Assembly (NCBI GenBank): GCA_036496605.1
Contig: DASXKV010000054.1
Span: 62,001-126,000, forward strand
Origin: Gemmatimonadaceae bacterium
GTDB lineage: Bacteria; Gemmatimonadota; Gemmatimonadetes; Gemmatimonadales; Gemmatimonadaceae
DNA length: 64,000 nt
Direction: 5' to 3'
Shown here: positions 21,280-30,634 of the stretch, one piece after another
Layout of the letters: the number at the start of each line of letters is the position of its first letter
Numbering within the stretch: the stretch's first letter is position 1
The notes under the pieces: model-generated
What the model was told of the DNA's origin: nothing
Seen by the model: only the letters and a program-made list of their open reading frames with translations
The model's database searches: none
Program-made: the position numbers and the translations under genes

Positions 21280-21627
21280 ATGCTCGATCCGGATGGTGGC
21301 GTTGTTCGCGGCACGCTCGACGTGCTGATCCTCAAAGCGCTCAGCTGGGGGCCGCGCCATGGGTACGCGGTCGCCGAGTGGATCGCGCTGGCGACTGAAC
21401 GTGAGCTACTTGTCGAGGAGGGGCCACTCTACACGGCGCTGCACCGTCTCGAGAAGAAGGGTTGGCTGGCTGGCGAGTGGGGACTCTCCGACAACAACCG
21501 GCGAGCGAAGTATTACTCGCTGAGCCCGAGCGGGCGTCGGCAGCTGCGCGCCGAGATGTCGAGCTGGGAGCGGTATGCACGCGCCGTCTCGCGGGCGCTG
21601 GCGATCACGTCGTCAGCCATCGCCTAA
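21280..21627 (+). CDS. PadR family transcriptional regulator
   Basis: The protein has 115 residues. Winged helix-turn-helix of the PadR type: RGTLDVLILKALSWGPRHGYAVAEWI, then EGPLYTALHRLEKKGWLAGEWG and the wing AKYYSLSPSGRRQLRAEMSSWERY. It is the short form, as commonly found beside ADOP permeases. The stop codon TAA lies inside GCCTAACG, and the ATG of the permease gene follows directly, with only two bases between stop and start. The permease is therefore almost certainly co-transcribed and is likely the main regulated target along with padR itself. Confidence 0.93.
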   Translation: MLDPDGGVVRGTLDVLILKALSWGPRHGYAVAEWIALATERELLVEEGPLYTALHRLEKKGWLAGEWGLSDNNRRAKYYSLSPSGRRQLRAEMSSWERYARAVSRALAITSSAIA

Positions 21628-21629
21628 CG

Positions 21630-24374
21630 ATGCGGCGCGCACTCCGGCTCATCTTCCGTCGGGCGCAGATCGCCGAGGCCGTCGACGACGAGCTCGCGTT
21701 CCACCTCGACATGCGCACGCAGCGGCTCATCGCCTGTGGCATGGCACCCGAGGCGGCGCGACGCGAAGCGCTTCGCCAGTTCGGCGACATCGACTCCGTT
21801 CGCAGCGATTGTGTCACCTTCGACGAGGAACGAGAACGCACCATGCGACGTCGTAATTATTCCGAGGAGCTGCGCCAGGACATCGCGTATGCGATCCGCA
21901 CGCTCCGGCGCAACGCGGGCTTCTCGCTCGTCGTCGTGCTCACGCTCGCGCTCGGGATTGGCGCGAACACGGCGATCTTCACGTTGATCGACTCGGTGCT
22001 CCTGCGGCCGCTCGAGGTGCCTCGGCCCGAACAGCTTGTGGCGATCGGGAATCCGTCGCGCACCGGCGGCGTGTCCCAGGGCGGTCCCCGGCTCGATCTG
22101 ATCTCCTACCCGATGTATCAGACGTTCCAGCAACGCGCCACGATGTTCCAGGGCATGCTTGCCTCGGGCCGCGTCGATCAGATGGACTTGGTCGTCGACG
22201 GACGCGCGCCCGAGCATCCGCGTGCCCGGTATGTCTCAGGAAATTATTTCCGTGTGCTCGGCGTGCCTGTCGCGCTAGGCAGGCCGTTCGGCAAGGCCGA
22301 GGATGCAGGGCCGGGAGCGTCGCCGGTGATCGTGATCAGCTACGACTACTGGATGCGCCGCTTTGCCGGCGACCGGTCGGTGATCGGAAAGAAGCTTTCG
22401 ATCAACGACGTACCGATGACGGTGATCGGCGTCGCGCGCGAAGGATACCGCGGTGAGATCGTGGGCACGTCGTACGACGTGTGGCTGCCGATCACGATGC
22501 AGCCGGTTTTGGCGCCCCACGGGAAGTGGCTTGATGACTGGACGACGAGCTGGCTCTTGCTGCTCGGGCGACTGGTGCCCGGAGCAACGGTGGAGCAAGC
22601 ACACGCCGCGATGACGCCAATCGCGCGACAGGCATTCCTGGATCATGTCGGTGCCTTTCGGTACTCGCCGCCCGCCAACATCGTCGCTGCGGCGCGCACC
22701 GACACGGTGCCGGTCTCCTCGGGCAGCCGTGGATTCTCACGTGTGCGGCGCGACTTTCATGAGCCACTCTTGATTCTGATGGCGGGAGTGGGGCTTCTGC
22801 TGCTGATCGTTTGCGCGAATGTGGCGAATCTGCTGCTCGCGCGCGCGGTGGCCCGAGGGCGAGAGATGGCCGTCCGACTCGCTTTAGGCTCCGGTCGCGC
22901 GCGGCTCGTAAGGCAGCTCTTGACGGAAAGCCTGATCCTGGGACTCCTTGGCGCGGCGGGCGGTCTTCTCGTCGCCTCGTGGGGAAGTCGGCTGCTCGTG
23001 ACGCTGGCGGCTGACGGCGGTACCATCCCGCTAGACCTCTCGGCCGATCTTCCGGTGCTCGGCTTCACGCTGCTGTTGTCGCTGGCGGCTGTCGCCTTTT
23101 TTGGGCTCGCTCCGGCGCTCCGAGCATCGCGCATCGACCTCGCGACAACGATGCGGGCGCAGTCTCGCGCGCTCGGCGCCGGCTTCGGCACCGCGACGGG
23201 GCGGCGCATGCCAATAGCGAAGTTGCTCATCGTCGGCCAGGTGGCATTGTCGGTCGTCCTGCTCACTGGGGCGGCGCTTCTCGTGCGGAGCCTGCGCGCG
23301 CTCGAAAATCAGCCGATGGGGCTCGATCGTGAGCATTTGCTTATTGTCGACATTCCCGTCGGCGAGCGCGGATATGTCGGGGCGCGGCGCGGCGCCCTGG
23401 TCATGGATCTCGCCTCGCGGTTCGGGAGCATTCCTGGCGTGGAGGGCGTGAGCTACTCGGAGAATGGCATCTTCAGCGGTACCGAGTCTGAATCTGACGT
23501 ATCCGTCGAAGGCTTCACGGCGCGCTCGGCGCAGGACTCCGCGTCGAATTACGACCAGGTCGGTCCCCGATATGCGGCAGCGATCGGTGCGCGAGTTCTC
23601 CAGGGCCGCGACATGGCGGCTCAGGATGGCGAGCATGGACGCGTCGCACTCGTAAACGAGTCGTTCGCGCGCTTCTATTTCCGGGACCGGGCCGCCCTCG
23701 GCAAGTTTTTCAGAGCCGACACGGTGCCGATCCAGATCGTCGGCGTGATCAACGACGTGCGAGATCACACCGACAATCTGCGGACCCCGCCAGCGCGCCG
23801 CTTTTATCTCCCGTACCTGCATCCCCAAGACGAGCCGATTGCGGCGCGGTTCGAGATTCGCACGCGCGGCGAGCCGGCACGCATCGGGCCGGAGGTGCGT
23901 CGCATCGTGAGTGCTGCCGACGCACATCTATCGATCGACATCGATCCACTCACGGTGCTGGTCCGGTCGACGGTGCGCGAGGAGCGCTTGCTGGCTCGTC
24001 TCGCGCTCGGCTTTGGGCTCGGCGCGCTGCTGCTCGCGGCGATCGGGTTGTATGGCGTGATGACGTACTCCGTGACCCGACGAACGGCCGAAATAGGGCT
24101 CCGGGTCGCGCTGGGCGCGCAGCGCGAGGCTGTGATCGGCCTCGTCGTCGGCGACGCGCTGCGAGTCGTCCTGATTGGTTTTGTTGTCGGACTGCCGGTC
24201 GCGTTAGGCGCGCTGCGGTTGCTCGGCGCGGAGCTCCACGGCGTCGAGGCGACCGATCCGTTGTCAATCGCGACGGCGTTGTCGGTGCTGCTCGTAAGCG
24301 CCGTCGTGGCGGTGTTGCTTCCCGCGTTCCGCGCATCGAGAGTCTCGCCCATCGTTGCGCTCCGGGAGGAGTGA
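21630..24374 (+). CDS. ADOP-type ABC transporter permease (duplicated FtsX/MacB)
   Basis: The protein has 914 residues. A cytoplasmic permease-prefix segment (RRAQIAEAVDDELAFHLDMR to EALRQFGD, about residues 10-55) is typical of the ADOP family. Two FtsX/MacB halves follow: helix 1 near 100-125 (LALGIGANTAIFTLIDSVLL) and a MacB-like periplasmic domain. A three-helix FtsX block at about 380-510 (LIVCANVANLLLARAVARGREMAVRLALGSGR) is followed by a second periplasmic domain and a C-terminal FtsX block (ALLLAAIGLYGVMTYSV, then EIGLRVALGAQ). No ATPase gene is adjacent, as is usual for these orphan permeases. The substrate is unknown; roles in macrolide/lipid export or cell-wall signalling have been proposed for relatives. 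Confidence 0.92.
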   Translation: MRRALRLIFRRAQIAEAVDDELAFHLDMRTQRLIACGMAPEAARREALRQFGDIDSVRSDCVTFDEERERTMRRRNYSEELRQDIAYAIRTLRRNAGFSLVVVLTLALGIGANTAIFTLIDSVLLRPLEVPRPEQLVAIGNPSRTGGVSQGGPRLDLISYPMYQTFQQRATMFQGMLASGRVDQMDLVVDGRAPEHPRARYVSGNYFRVLGVPVALGRPFGKAEDAGPGASPVIVISYDYWMRRFAGDRSVIGKKLSINDVPMTVIGVAREGYRGEIVGTSYDVWLPITMQPVLAPHGKWLDDWTTSWLLLLGRLVPGATVEQAHAAMTPIARQAFLDHVGAFRYSPPANIVAAARTDTVPVSSGSRGFSRVRRDFHEPLLILMAGVGLLLLIVCANVANLLLARAVARGREMAVRLALGSGRARLVRQLLTESLILGLLGAAGGLLVASWGSRLLVTLAADGGTIPLDLSADLPVLGFTLLLSLAAVAFFGLAPALRASRIDLATTMRAQSRALGAGFGTATGRRMPIAKLLIVGQVALSVVLLTGAALLVRSLRALENQPMGLDREHLLIVDIPVGERGYVGARRGALVMDLASRFGSIPGVEGVSYSENGIFSGTESESDVSVEGFTARSAQDSASNYDQVGPRYAAAIGARVLQGRDMAAQDGEHGRVALVNESFARFYFRDRAALGKFFRADTVPIQIVGVINDVRDHTDNLRTPPARRFYLPYLHPQDEPIAARFEIRTRGEPARIGPEVRRIVSAADAHLSIDIDPLTVLVRSTVREERLLARLALGFGLGALLLAAIGLYGVMTYSVTRRTAEIGLRVALGAQREAVIGLVVGDALRVVLIGFVVGLPVALGALRLLGAELHGVEATDPLSIATALSVLLVSAVVAVLLPAFRASRVSPIVALREE

Positions 24375-24377
24375 CGG

Positions 24378-24433
24378 AACTGGCGAGTGACTCGTGGCGC
24401 GGGGCGGTCCCTCGCCACTCCCGCCACTCGCCA
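24378..24433. terminator. Hairpin after the ADOP gene
   Basis: Four bases after the ADOP stop, TGGCGAGTG (24381-24389) pairs perfectly with CACTCGCCA (24425-24433). A GC-rich interior contains further partial GGCG/CGCC pairing. There is no T-tract, so it may be a processing or rho-dependent 3' structure, not a strict intrinsic terminator. It has the same position and low-complexity style as the other 3'-end repeats in the window. Confidence 0.5.
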
Positions 24434-24510
24434 CTTGCGCAACACCGTCGCTGCCGCAGATTCGTCGCGTCCCGGTATACCACGTTGACGTTCGTTTCCA
24501 GACGCGAGCC

Positions 24511-25983
24511 ATGATCCCGCGACGTCTTCTGCTCCTCGGCCTCATTGCACCGAGCCTTCTCAGTGCGCAGCAAGCTCCCGCTCGCGACCAATGGAGCTCA
24601 GTCCGCGACACGATCCATGCGCTCATGACGCGCGCGAACGTGCCTTCCGTCGCCGTCGCCGTCGCGCGTGGGCACAAGATCATCTGGGAGGAAGGATTCG
24701 GCTGGGCCGATCGCGAGCGAATGATTCGCGCGACGCCGAACACCATGTATTCGCTCGCGTCGATCTCGAAGCCGATGACAGCGACCGGGCTGTTGACGCT
24801 CGTCGAGCGCGGCAAGATCGATCTCGACAAGCCCGCGAACGACTATCTCGGCGTCGGCAAGCTCACCGGACTCGCCGGCGACGCGAGCGGCGCAACCGTG
24901 CGGCGCGTCATGAGTCACACCGCCGGACTTCCGCTGCACTACCAGTTCTACTACGCAAACCAGACGTATCCGGTCGTCTCCAATGACGAGACGATCGCAC
25001 GCTATGGGATTCTCGTGAATCCCCCCGGCGAGGTGTATGAATACTCGAATCTCGGCTACGGAATCGTCGACCAGATCATCTCACGCAGCTCGGGTCAAGA
25101 CTACGCCGACTTCATGCGCGTGAACGTGTTCGTGCCTCTCGGACTGACCCACACGAGCGTCGGGATTGCGCCGGGTCTCGAGGCGTACGCCGCCCAGCGC
25201 TACGATTTCAAGCAGAGGGCGATTCCCTTCTACGACTTCGATCACCGCGGCGCGTCGGCGATTTTCTCCAGCGCGCACGATCTCGTTCGCTTCGGGATGT
25301 TCCATCTGAAGGATCATCTCGCCGACCAGCGCGCGATCCTCAAGGACTCGACGCTCACGGCAATGGAGCAACCCGTCGCGCCGGCGAACTACGGCCTGGG
25401 GTGGATCATCGACGAACGCGGTGGACTAAAGGTCGTGTCTCACACCGGCGGCATGCCAGGAGTACAGACGGGCCTCACGCTCTATCCCGCCGAGGACGTG
25501 GCAATCGTCGTGCTGATCAACGCCGTCGCCGACGCGCCAAAGGTCACGCGCGAGATCGAGCGCATCGTACTCCCGAAGTACGCCGAGGCAGCGCGATTGG
25601 CGCAGACGCCGCCACCGGCGAAGGTGGCGTTCCAGCCACCTAACGAACTTGTCGGCGAGTGGTCCGGAACGATTCGGACGTGGGATCGCTCGATTCCGCT
25701 CACGGTCGCGATCAGACCAGACGGCGACGTGCACGTGCACGTCGAGGGTCAGCTCGAGGCGCTGCTGAACGATGCCAAGTGGGAGAAGAACGAGCTCACG
25801 GGTCGCTTCGCCGGCACGATCCCGACGAGCGACGCGAGCCGATGGCCGCACGAGATCGTACTGAGTCTGCGCCTGCGCAACGGAGCGTTGAGCGGCATGG
25901 CAGCTGCCGTGACGACGACGGATCCGGTGTATTTCGCGCTCACCTCGTATGCATCGCTGACGAAGAAGGTGGCGGCGAAGTGA
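24511..25983 (+). CDS. Exported serine hydrolase (beta-lactamase/AmpC-like fold)
   Basis: The protein has 490 residues with a signal peptide (MIPRRLLLLGLIAPSLLSAQ). Class C beta-lactamase-like active-site motifs are SxxK at Ser84-Ile-Ser-Lys87, YxN at Tyr178-Ser-Asn180 and HTGG near residue 310. A C-terminal extension of about 110 residues (from PPNELVGEWSGTIRTWDRSIPL) forms a beta-rich domain often attached to serine hydrolases and D-aminopeptidase/esterase homologues. The catalytic set is intact, so it is probably an active peptidase, esterase or amidase. Beta-lactam resistance should not be assumed. Confidence 0.9.
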   Translation: MIPRRLLLLGLIAPSLLSAQQAPARDQWSSVRDTIHALMTRANVPSVAVAVARGHKIIWEEGFGWADRERMIRATPNTMYSLASISKPMTATGLLTLVERGKIDLDKPANDYLGVGKLTGLAGDASGATVRRVMSHTAGLPLHYQFYYANQTYPVVSNDETIARYGILVNPPGEVYEYSNLGYGIVDQIISRSSGQDYADFMRVNVFVPLGLTHTSVGIAPGLEAYAAQRYDFKQRAIPFYDFDHRGASAIFSSAHDLVRFGMFHLKDHLADQRAILKDSTLTAMEQPVAPANYGLGWIIDERGGLKVVSHTGGMPGVQTGLTLYPAEDVAIVVLINAVADAPKVTREIERIVLPKYAEAARLAQTPPPAKVAFQPPNELVGEWSGTIRTWDRSIPLTVAIRPDGDVHVHVEGQLEALLNDAKWEKNELTGRFAGTIPTSDASRWPHEIVLSLRLRNGALSGMAAAVTTTDPVYFALTSYASLTKKVAAK

Positions 25984-26029
25984 ATGGCTACCCGCGAATC
26001 GCGGCTGTCCTCTCGACCCTCGTCGCGCG

Positions 26030-26491
26030 TTATCCCCTCGAGCCGTACCCTCGCGCCATGGCAACGGCCGCGAACACCATCGCGATGACCAGCGCCGCCT
26101 CGATGTAGCTGACGCGTGCGATCCGGCGCGCCGCGGCGGGGTTGGGATTCCACGCCGACGTCCCGCGGCCGGCGATCTGACGCCAGCGAATCAGCGTGAT
26201 CATCGGCCCGGCCTCGAGCAGGAGGATGATGACAAGAAACGTCATCTTCGTGAAGAAGGCGTCGTTGTGGATGTAGTAACTCGTCGCCTTCTCGGTGCCG
26301 GCGAGGAGTCGCCAGAGTCCCGTGACAATCCAGAGCACCGCGGCGGTGCCCCACCAGGTGTCGGCGCGAAAGGCGCGCACCATCGCCGCACGATCGAGCG
26401 GCCGGCTCAGCGCATTGCCGCGAGCCCAGACGGCACCCAAGCCAATGCCGAGTGCGATGAGATGGAGTGCTGCTAGAAGGAGGCGCAGCAT
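26030..26491 (-). CDS. DUF2214 family membrane protein
   Basis: The protein has 153 residues from ATG 26491. Four transmembrane helices are predicted (3-22, 44-64, 76-98, 128-148). Family signatures are LLAALHLIALGIGLGAVWARG, FRADTWWGTAAVLWIVTGLWR and EKATSYYIHNDAFFTKMTFLVIILLLEAGPMITLIRWR. The role is not known. The longer reading frame starting at 26593 would add a Cys/Arg-rich segment unlike the family and reads across an octamer copy. It is divergent from the amidohydrolase gene, with about 230 bases between holding no other gene. Confidence 0.82.
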   Translation of the reverse strand: MLRLLLAALHLIALGIGLGAVWARGNALSRPLDRAAMVRAFRADTWWGTAAVLWIVTGLWRLLAGTEKATSYYIHNDAFFTKMTFLVIILLLEAGPMITLIRWRQIAGRGTSAWNPNPAAARRIARVSYIEAALVIAMVFAAVAMARGYGSRG

Positions 26492-26724
26492 GCGCGTAAA
26501 GCTGGAGCCGCAAGGCACGAGGTGCCAGGGGCAACACCGAGTGGGTGTAGCCGTCGCCCCGGTTGCGACTCGCCTAACGGTGATGCTCATCACGGCTCAT
26601 GAATCCGAGGATGGCGCAGGGCTTGGCGGCCACGAGAAACCGAGGTCGGACAGCAGAAATCAAGCGTCCCCCTGGCGGTCGCGGCGAAATTCCAGGAAAA
26701 TCCCGGACGAACACCAAAGGGAAC

Positions 26725-28071
26725 ATGAACATGTCGCGGTCCGTGCTCGTCTTTGCCATTTGCTTTGCGGCGTTGCTCTCGAGGGCTGTTGCCGCGCAAG
26801 CACCAGTCGATTCGGCGCTCGTTACGTACATCGCCTCGATCCGGGCGATCGACAACCACGCGCATCCGATGCGGCCCGTGCAACCGGGGGAGCCGGCCGA
26901 CAGCGAATTCGACGCCCTTCCGCTGGACGGCATTCCGCCCTTCCCGCTGCCGTGGCGCTTGCGCCTCGAGAATCCGGAGTGGCGCGCCGCCGAGTCGTCG
27001 CTGTTCGATATTCCGAACACCGGCTCGGACGAGTCGTTTCGGTCGACGCTCCATTCGCGCCGCGCTGAGGAGCTTCGCGCGCGAGGCGAGAACTATCCGT
27101 CGTGGGTGCTGGACCGCGCGGGCATCGACGTCATGCTCGCCAATCGCGTTGCAGTCGGACCGGGCCTAACGCCGCCGCGCTTTCGTTGGGTCGCCTTCGA
27201 CGATGCACTCATGCTGCCGCTGGACCCGCGGGGTGAGGCCGCACGCACGCCGGATACGCGCACTCTCTATCCGAAAGAGCAAACCTTGCTGAGGCGATAT
27301 CTCCGCGGGCTGCATCTCACGAAGCTGCCGGCGACTCTCGACACCTACGTCGCCAACGTGCTTCGTCCCACGATCGTGCGGCAACATCGCGAGGGCGCCA
27401 TCGCCGTGAAATTCGAAGCGGCATACTTGCGCCCGCTCGACTTCGGAGACGCAAACGTCGCCGATGCACGCCGCATCTACGCACGCTACATCTCCGCTGG
27501 CGTGCCGACGCACGCGGAGTACAAGACGCTCCAGGACTATCTTTTCAAGGAGATCGCACGTGAAGCGGGACGGCAAGGCATGCCCGTGCACATCCACACG
27601 CTCGACACCTTTGGCGGGTTCTACAGCGCGCGCGGAAGCGCGCCGCACCAGCTCGAACCAACATTCAACGATTCCACCCTGCGCGGCACGTCGTTCGTCA
27701 TGATCCACGGTGGATGGCCGTTGTACGCACAGACGCAGTCCATGCTGTCGAAGCCTAACGTGTACGCCGACATTTCGATGATGGTTCTCGTCGCCGAACC
27801 CCGCGAGCTTGCGAATACGTTGCGCTCATGGTTGACGGCGTGGCCGGAGAAGGTGCTCTTTGGAACGGACGCGTTCGACGGCGGCCCGGATCAGGGCTGG
27901 GAAGAGGGCGTGTGGCTAGGCGCGTCCACGGCGCGGCGTGCGCTGGCGATGGCGCTCACCGGGATGATGCGCGACGGAGAGATCGATCGCCCTCGCGCCG
28001 AAGCACTCGCGCGCATGGTACTGCGTGAGAATGCAGCGAAGTTATATGGTACGTCCCTCGCGAGCCGCTGA
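26725..28071 (+). CDS. Exported amidohydrolase (Amidohydro_2-type TIM barrel)
   Basis: The protein has 448 residues with a signal peptide (MNMSRSVLVFAICFAALLSRAVAAQ). Metal-ligand motifs of the superfamily are DNHAHPM near residue 34, AVKFEAAYLRPLDF near 230, VHIHTLDTFGG near 290, MIHGGWPLY near 325 and LFGTDAFDGGPDQGWEEG near 380. The last holds the catalytic Asp. The closest recognisable shape is the Amidohydro_2/uronate-isomerase-like group. The substrate is unknown. AAAGGGA lies just upstream of the ATG at 26725; 26731 is a possible alternative. Confidence 0.85.
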   Translation: MNMSRSVLVFAICFAALLSRAVAAQAPVDSALVTYIASIRAIDNHAHPMRPVQPGEPADSEFDALPLDGIPPFPLPWRLRLENPEWRAAESSLFDIPNTGSDESFRSTLHSRRAEELRARGENYPSWVLDRAGIDVMLANRVAVGPGLTPPRFRWVAFDDALMLPLDPRGEAARTPDTRTLYPKEQTLLRRYLRGLHLTKLPATLDTYVANVLRPTIVRQHREGAIAVKFEAAYLRPLDFGDANVADARRIYARYISAGVPTHAEYKTLQDYLFKEIAREAGRQGMPVHIHTLDTFGGFYSARGSAPHQLEPTFNDSTLRGTSFVMIHGGWPLYAQTQSMLSKPNVYADISMMVLVAEPRELANTLRSWLTAWPEKVLFGTDAFDGGPDQGWEEGVWLGASTARRALAMALTGMMRDGEIDRPRAEALARMVLRENAAKLYGTSLASR

Positions 28072-28075
28072 GGTC

Positions 28076-28660
28076 ATGACTCGCATCTTTCTGCTGTCCC
28101 CAGCGCGGTGTGATGGCGAGCGCGCGAAGCTGATTCTCAGTCCAACCGCCGAGTTCCCGCTGGCGCGTGCGCTGCGCGAGCCGCCGGGCGTGGAGATCGG
28201 CGAGGTGTTCAGCTTCCTGAGTGGTCTCTACTTTCGGGGGAAGCTCGCCTACGCGCGCGCGTTCGGCGCCGAGCTGCTGGTGATCACGACTGAGCGCGGT
28301 CTCGTGCCGCCGACGCAGCGCGTCACGCGCAACGATCTCTGCTCCTTCGCGGAGGTCGATATCGGCACGGCCAGCGAGCGGTATCTCGCGCCGCTGTGGC
28401 GCGACGTCGAGCTCGTCGCGAAGCGCACCGAGGAGGTCGTGCTCCTCGGCAGCATCGCCACGGGGAAGTACGCCGACACGCTCGTTGCGGCACTTGGCGA
28501 GCGGCTGGTGTTTCCCCGCGAGTTCGTCGGACGCGGCGACATGAGCCGCGGCGGGCTTCTGCTGCGTCAGGTTCGCGAGGGGCGCGAGCTCGAGTACATC
28601 CCGGTGGCCGGAGCCGTTAGGCACGGCACTCGTCCGCCAAAGCTTGCGCCTTTGCGGTGA
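28076..28660 (+). CDS. Conserved-looking hypothetical protein
   Basis: The protein has 194 residues from ATG 28076, four bases after the amidohydrolase stop and preceded by GAGGT. It is a soluble alpha/beta protein: RIFLLSPARCDGERAKLIL, then FSFLSGLYFRGKLAYARAFG, LLVITTERGLVPPTQ and VVLLGSIATGKYADTL, ending LEYIPV. The order of an SPA..G.RA segment, an SGLYFRGKLAYA helix and a TERGLVPP turn recalls DUF6884-like/TGT-related folds, but I cannot assign it firmly. Codon use and close spacing suggest co-transcription with the amidohydrolase. Confidence 0.7.
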   Translation: MTRIFLLSPARCDGERAKLILSPTAEFPLARALREPPGVEIGEVFSFLSGLYFRGKLAYARAFGAELLVITTERGLVPPTQRVTRNDLCSFAEVDIGTASERYLAPLWRDVELVAKRTEEVVLLGSIATGKYADTLVAALGERLVFPREFVGRGDMSRGGLLLRQVREGRELEYIPVAGAVRHGTRPPKLAPLR

Positions 28661-28721
28661 GCAGCAAAGTGACGATTCGCGTTGACCTTCCACTGTTCAA
28701 CCCAGCCACCAACCAGGCCCG

Positions 28722-30620
28722 ATGCGAAGCCCGCGTGCTGCTCTGTTGCTCTTCCCGCTCTTCCTGACGTCGCCAAGCGCCTTGCGCGGGCAAATGCCGC
28801 AGGGCGCGGCCGCCGTCGCCGACACGTCGCCTTTTCGCGCGCTCACACTTCCGAGCCCTAACGAGTACCGAAGCGGATCGGGGCGCCCGGGGCCGCGCTA
28901 CTGGCAGCAGCGCGTCGACTACCGCATCACAGCAACGCTGGACCCGGCGAGGAACGAGGTACGCGGAAGCGAGACGATTCACTATACGAACAACAGCCCC
29001 GACGCCCTGCCGTATATCTGGGTGTACCTCGAGCAGAATATCTGCGCACCGAACAGCATTACCAATCTCCTCAACCAGCCGCCGCTCGTTTTCCTCGGCT
29101 CCTCCTTCGATTTTTCCTGCCAGGGGTTCAACGGCGGGCTCATGCTCGATTCGGGAAGCGCGCGCGGTGCCGTGTTCGGCACGACGATGCGCATCGACCT
29201 GGCCACGCGACTCGCCGCGGGCGCGTCGACGGACCTCCGGTTCGCCTGGCATTTCGGCGTGCCCGCGCAGGGTGGAGGACGCATGGGACACGACGGCCCG
29301 CTGTATGAGATCGCTCAATGGTATCCGCGCGTCGCCGTCTACGACGACGTGAGAGGGTGGAACCACGAGCCCTACATCGGCGCGGGCGAGTTCTACCTCG
29401 AGTATGGCCGTTTCGACGTCGCGCTCACGTTGCCCGCGTCGTACATCGTTGCCGCGACGGGACGGCTCGCCAATCCGGAGCAGGTGCTGACCAGCACGCA
29501 GCGCTCGCGCCTAACGAGTGCGCGGCGATCGAAGAAGCCGGTCGCGATCATCACCAGGGAAGAAGCGGGCCGCGCCGATCGCACGCGTCCGACGACCCAG
29601 GGCTCGCTGACCTGGCATTTCACCGCCGACAGCGTGCGCGACTTTGCCTTCGCGGCGGGTCCCGACTTTCGCTGGGATGCGACAAGCTACGATGGCATCC
29701 TCATCGAGACGTTGTACCGGCCGACGGCGGACAAATGGGAAGAGGCGATCCGCATGGCGCACGACGCGATCAAGTACTTCAGCGATCAATGGTATCGCTA
29801 TCCATATTCGCATGCGACGACGGTCGAGGGCCCGATCGAAGGAATGGAGTACCCGATGCTGACGTTCGTGCCGAATAGTCCCACGCGCGAGGATCAGCAG
29901 TGGGCGCTCTCGCACGAGTTCGGGCACGAGTGGTTCCCGATGATCGTTGGCTCGAACGAGCGGCTCTATCCGTGGATGGACGAAGGCTTCAACACGTTCA
30001 TCGATCTCGCGGGCGCGGCGAAATACTTCGCGGGCACACCCTACGGTGACTCCATCGAGGTCCATCCCCTGCACCTCTACGGCGATCACGCCCAGCCAGG
30101 TAATGAGCAACCGTTGATCGAGAAGCCAGTCGAGGTTCGCGATCTCTTCTGGGGTGGCTACCAGAAACCGGCGCTCATGATGCAATTGCTTCGTTACGAG
30201 GTACTGGGCAAAGACCGGTTCGACGCGGCATTTCGCGAATACATTCGCACCTGGGCATTCAAGCATCCGACGCCCACCGATTTCTTCCACCTCATGCGTG
30301 ACGAATCGGGGATGGAGCTCGATTGGTTCTGGCGAGACTGGATCTTCACGACGTCGCGTCTCGACCAGGGAGTTGACTCGGTCAGCAACGGCGTGATTCA
30401 TCTGGCGAATCGCGGCACGATGGTCATGCCGGCTGAGCTCGCGATCACCTTCGCCGACGGTACACGCTCTACCGTTAGGCTTCCGGTCGAGATGTGGAAT
30501 CTGGGATCGCGCTTCGACTATCGGGTGCCGGAGCGCAAACCGGTGCGGCGCGTCGAGGTCGATCCGCGGCACGCGCTCCCTGACGTCGATCGCAGCAATA
30601 ACGTCTGGCCGAGGAGCTAG
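28722..30620 (+). CDS. Exported M1 family metallopeptidase (aminopeptidase N-like)
   Basis: The protein has 632 residues with a signal peptide (MRSPRAALLLFPLFLTSPSALRGQ). The N-terminal beta domain contains NEVRGSETIHYTNNSPDALPYIWVYL. The gluzincin motif is His398-Glu399-Phe-Gly-His402, with the third zinc ligand Glu421 in WMDEGFNTF. A substrate-entry motif near GMEYPMLTF (residues 374-382) takes the place of the canonical GAMEN (here EGMEY). It ends with a short C-terminal domain lacking the long ERAP-type helical region. It probably digests peptides in the periplasm. It is convergent with the MBL gene, stop-to-stop distance 14 bases. Confidence 0.92.
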   Translation: MRSPRAALLLFPLFLTSPSALRGQMPQGAAAVADTSPFRALTLPSPNEYRSGSGRPGPRYWQQRVDYRITATLDPARNEVRGSETIHYTNNSPDALPYIWVYLEQNICAPNSITNLLNQPPLVFLGSSFDFSCQGFNGGLMLDSGSARGAVFGTTMRIDLATRLAAGASTDLRFAWHFGVPAQGGGRMGHDGPLYEIAQWYPRVAVYDDVRGWNHEPYIGAGEFYLEYGRFDVALTLPASYIVAATGRLANPEQVLTSTQRSRLTSARRSKKPVAIITREEAGRADRTRPTTQGSLTWHFTADSVRDFAFAAGPDFRWDATSYDGILIETLYRPTADKWEEAIRMAHDAIKYFSDQWYRYPYSHATTVEGPIEGMEYPMLTFVPNSPTREDQQWALSHEFGHEWFPMIVGSNERLYPWMDEGFNTFIDLAGAAKYFAGTPYGDSIEVHPLHLYGDHAQPGNEQPLIEKPVEVRDLFWGGYQKPALMMQLLRYEVLGKDRFDAAFREYIRTWAFKHPTPTDFFHLMRDESGMELDWFWRDWIFTTSRLDQGVDSVSNGVIHLANRGTMVMPAELAITFADGTRSTVRLPVEMWNLGSRFDYRVPERKPVRRVEVDPRHALPDVDRSNNVWPRS

Positions 30621-30634
30621 GAGCCGTCCTACCC

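Noticed and set aside
24511-25983. Beta-lactamase
   Set aside because: The SxxK/YxN/HTGG motifs are shared by a broad family of peptidases and esterases, and the extra C-terminal domain is not typical of AmpC.
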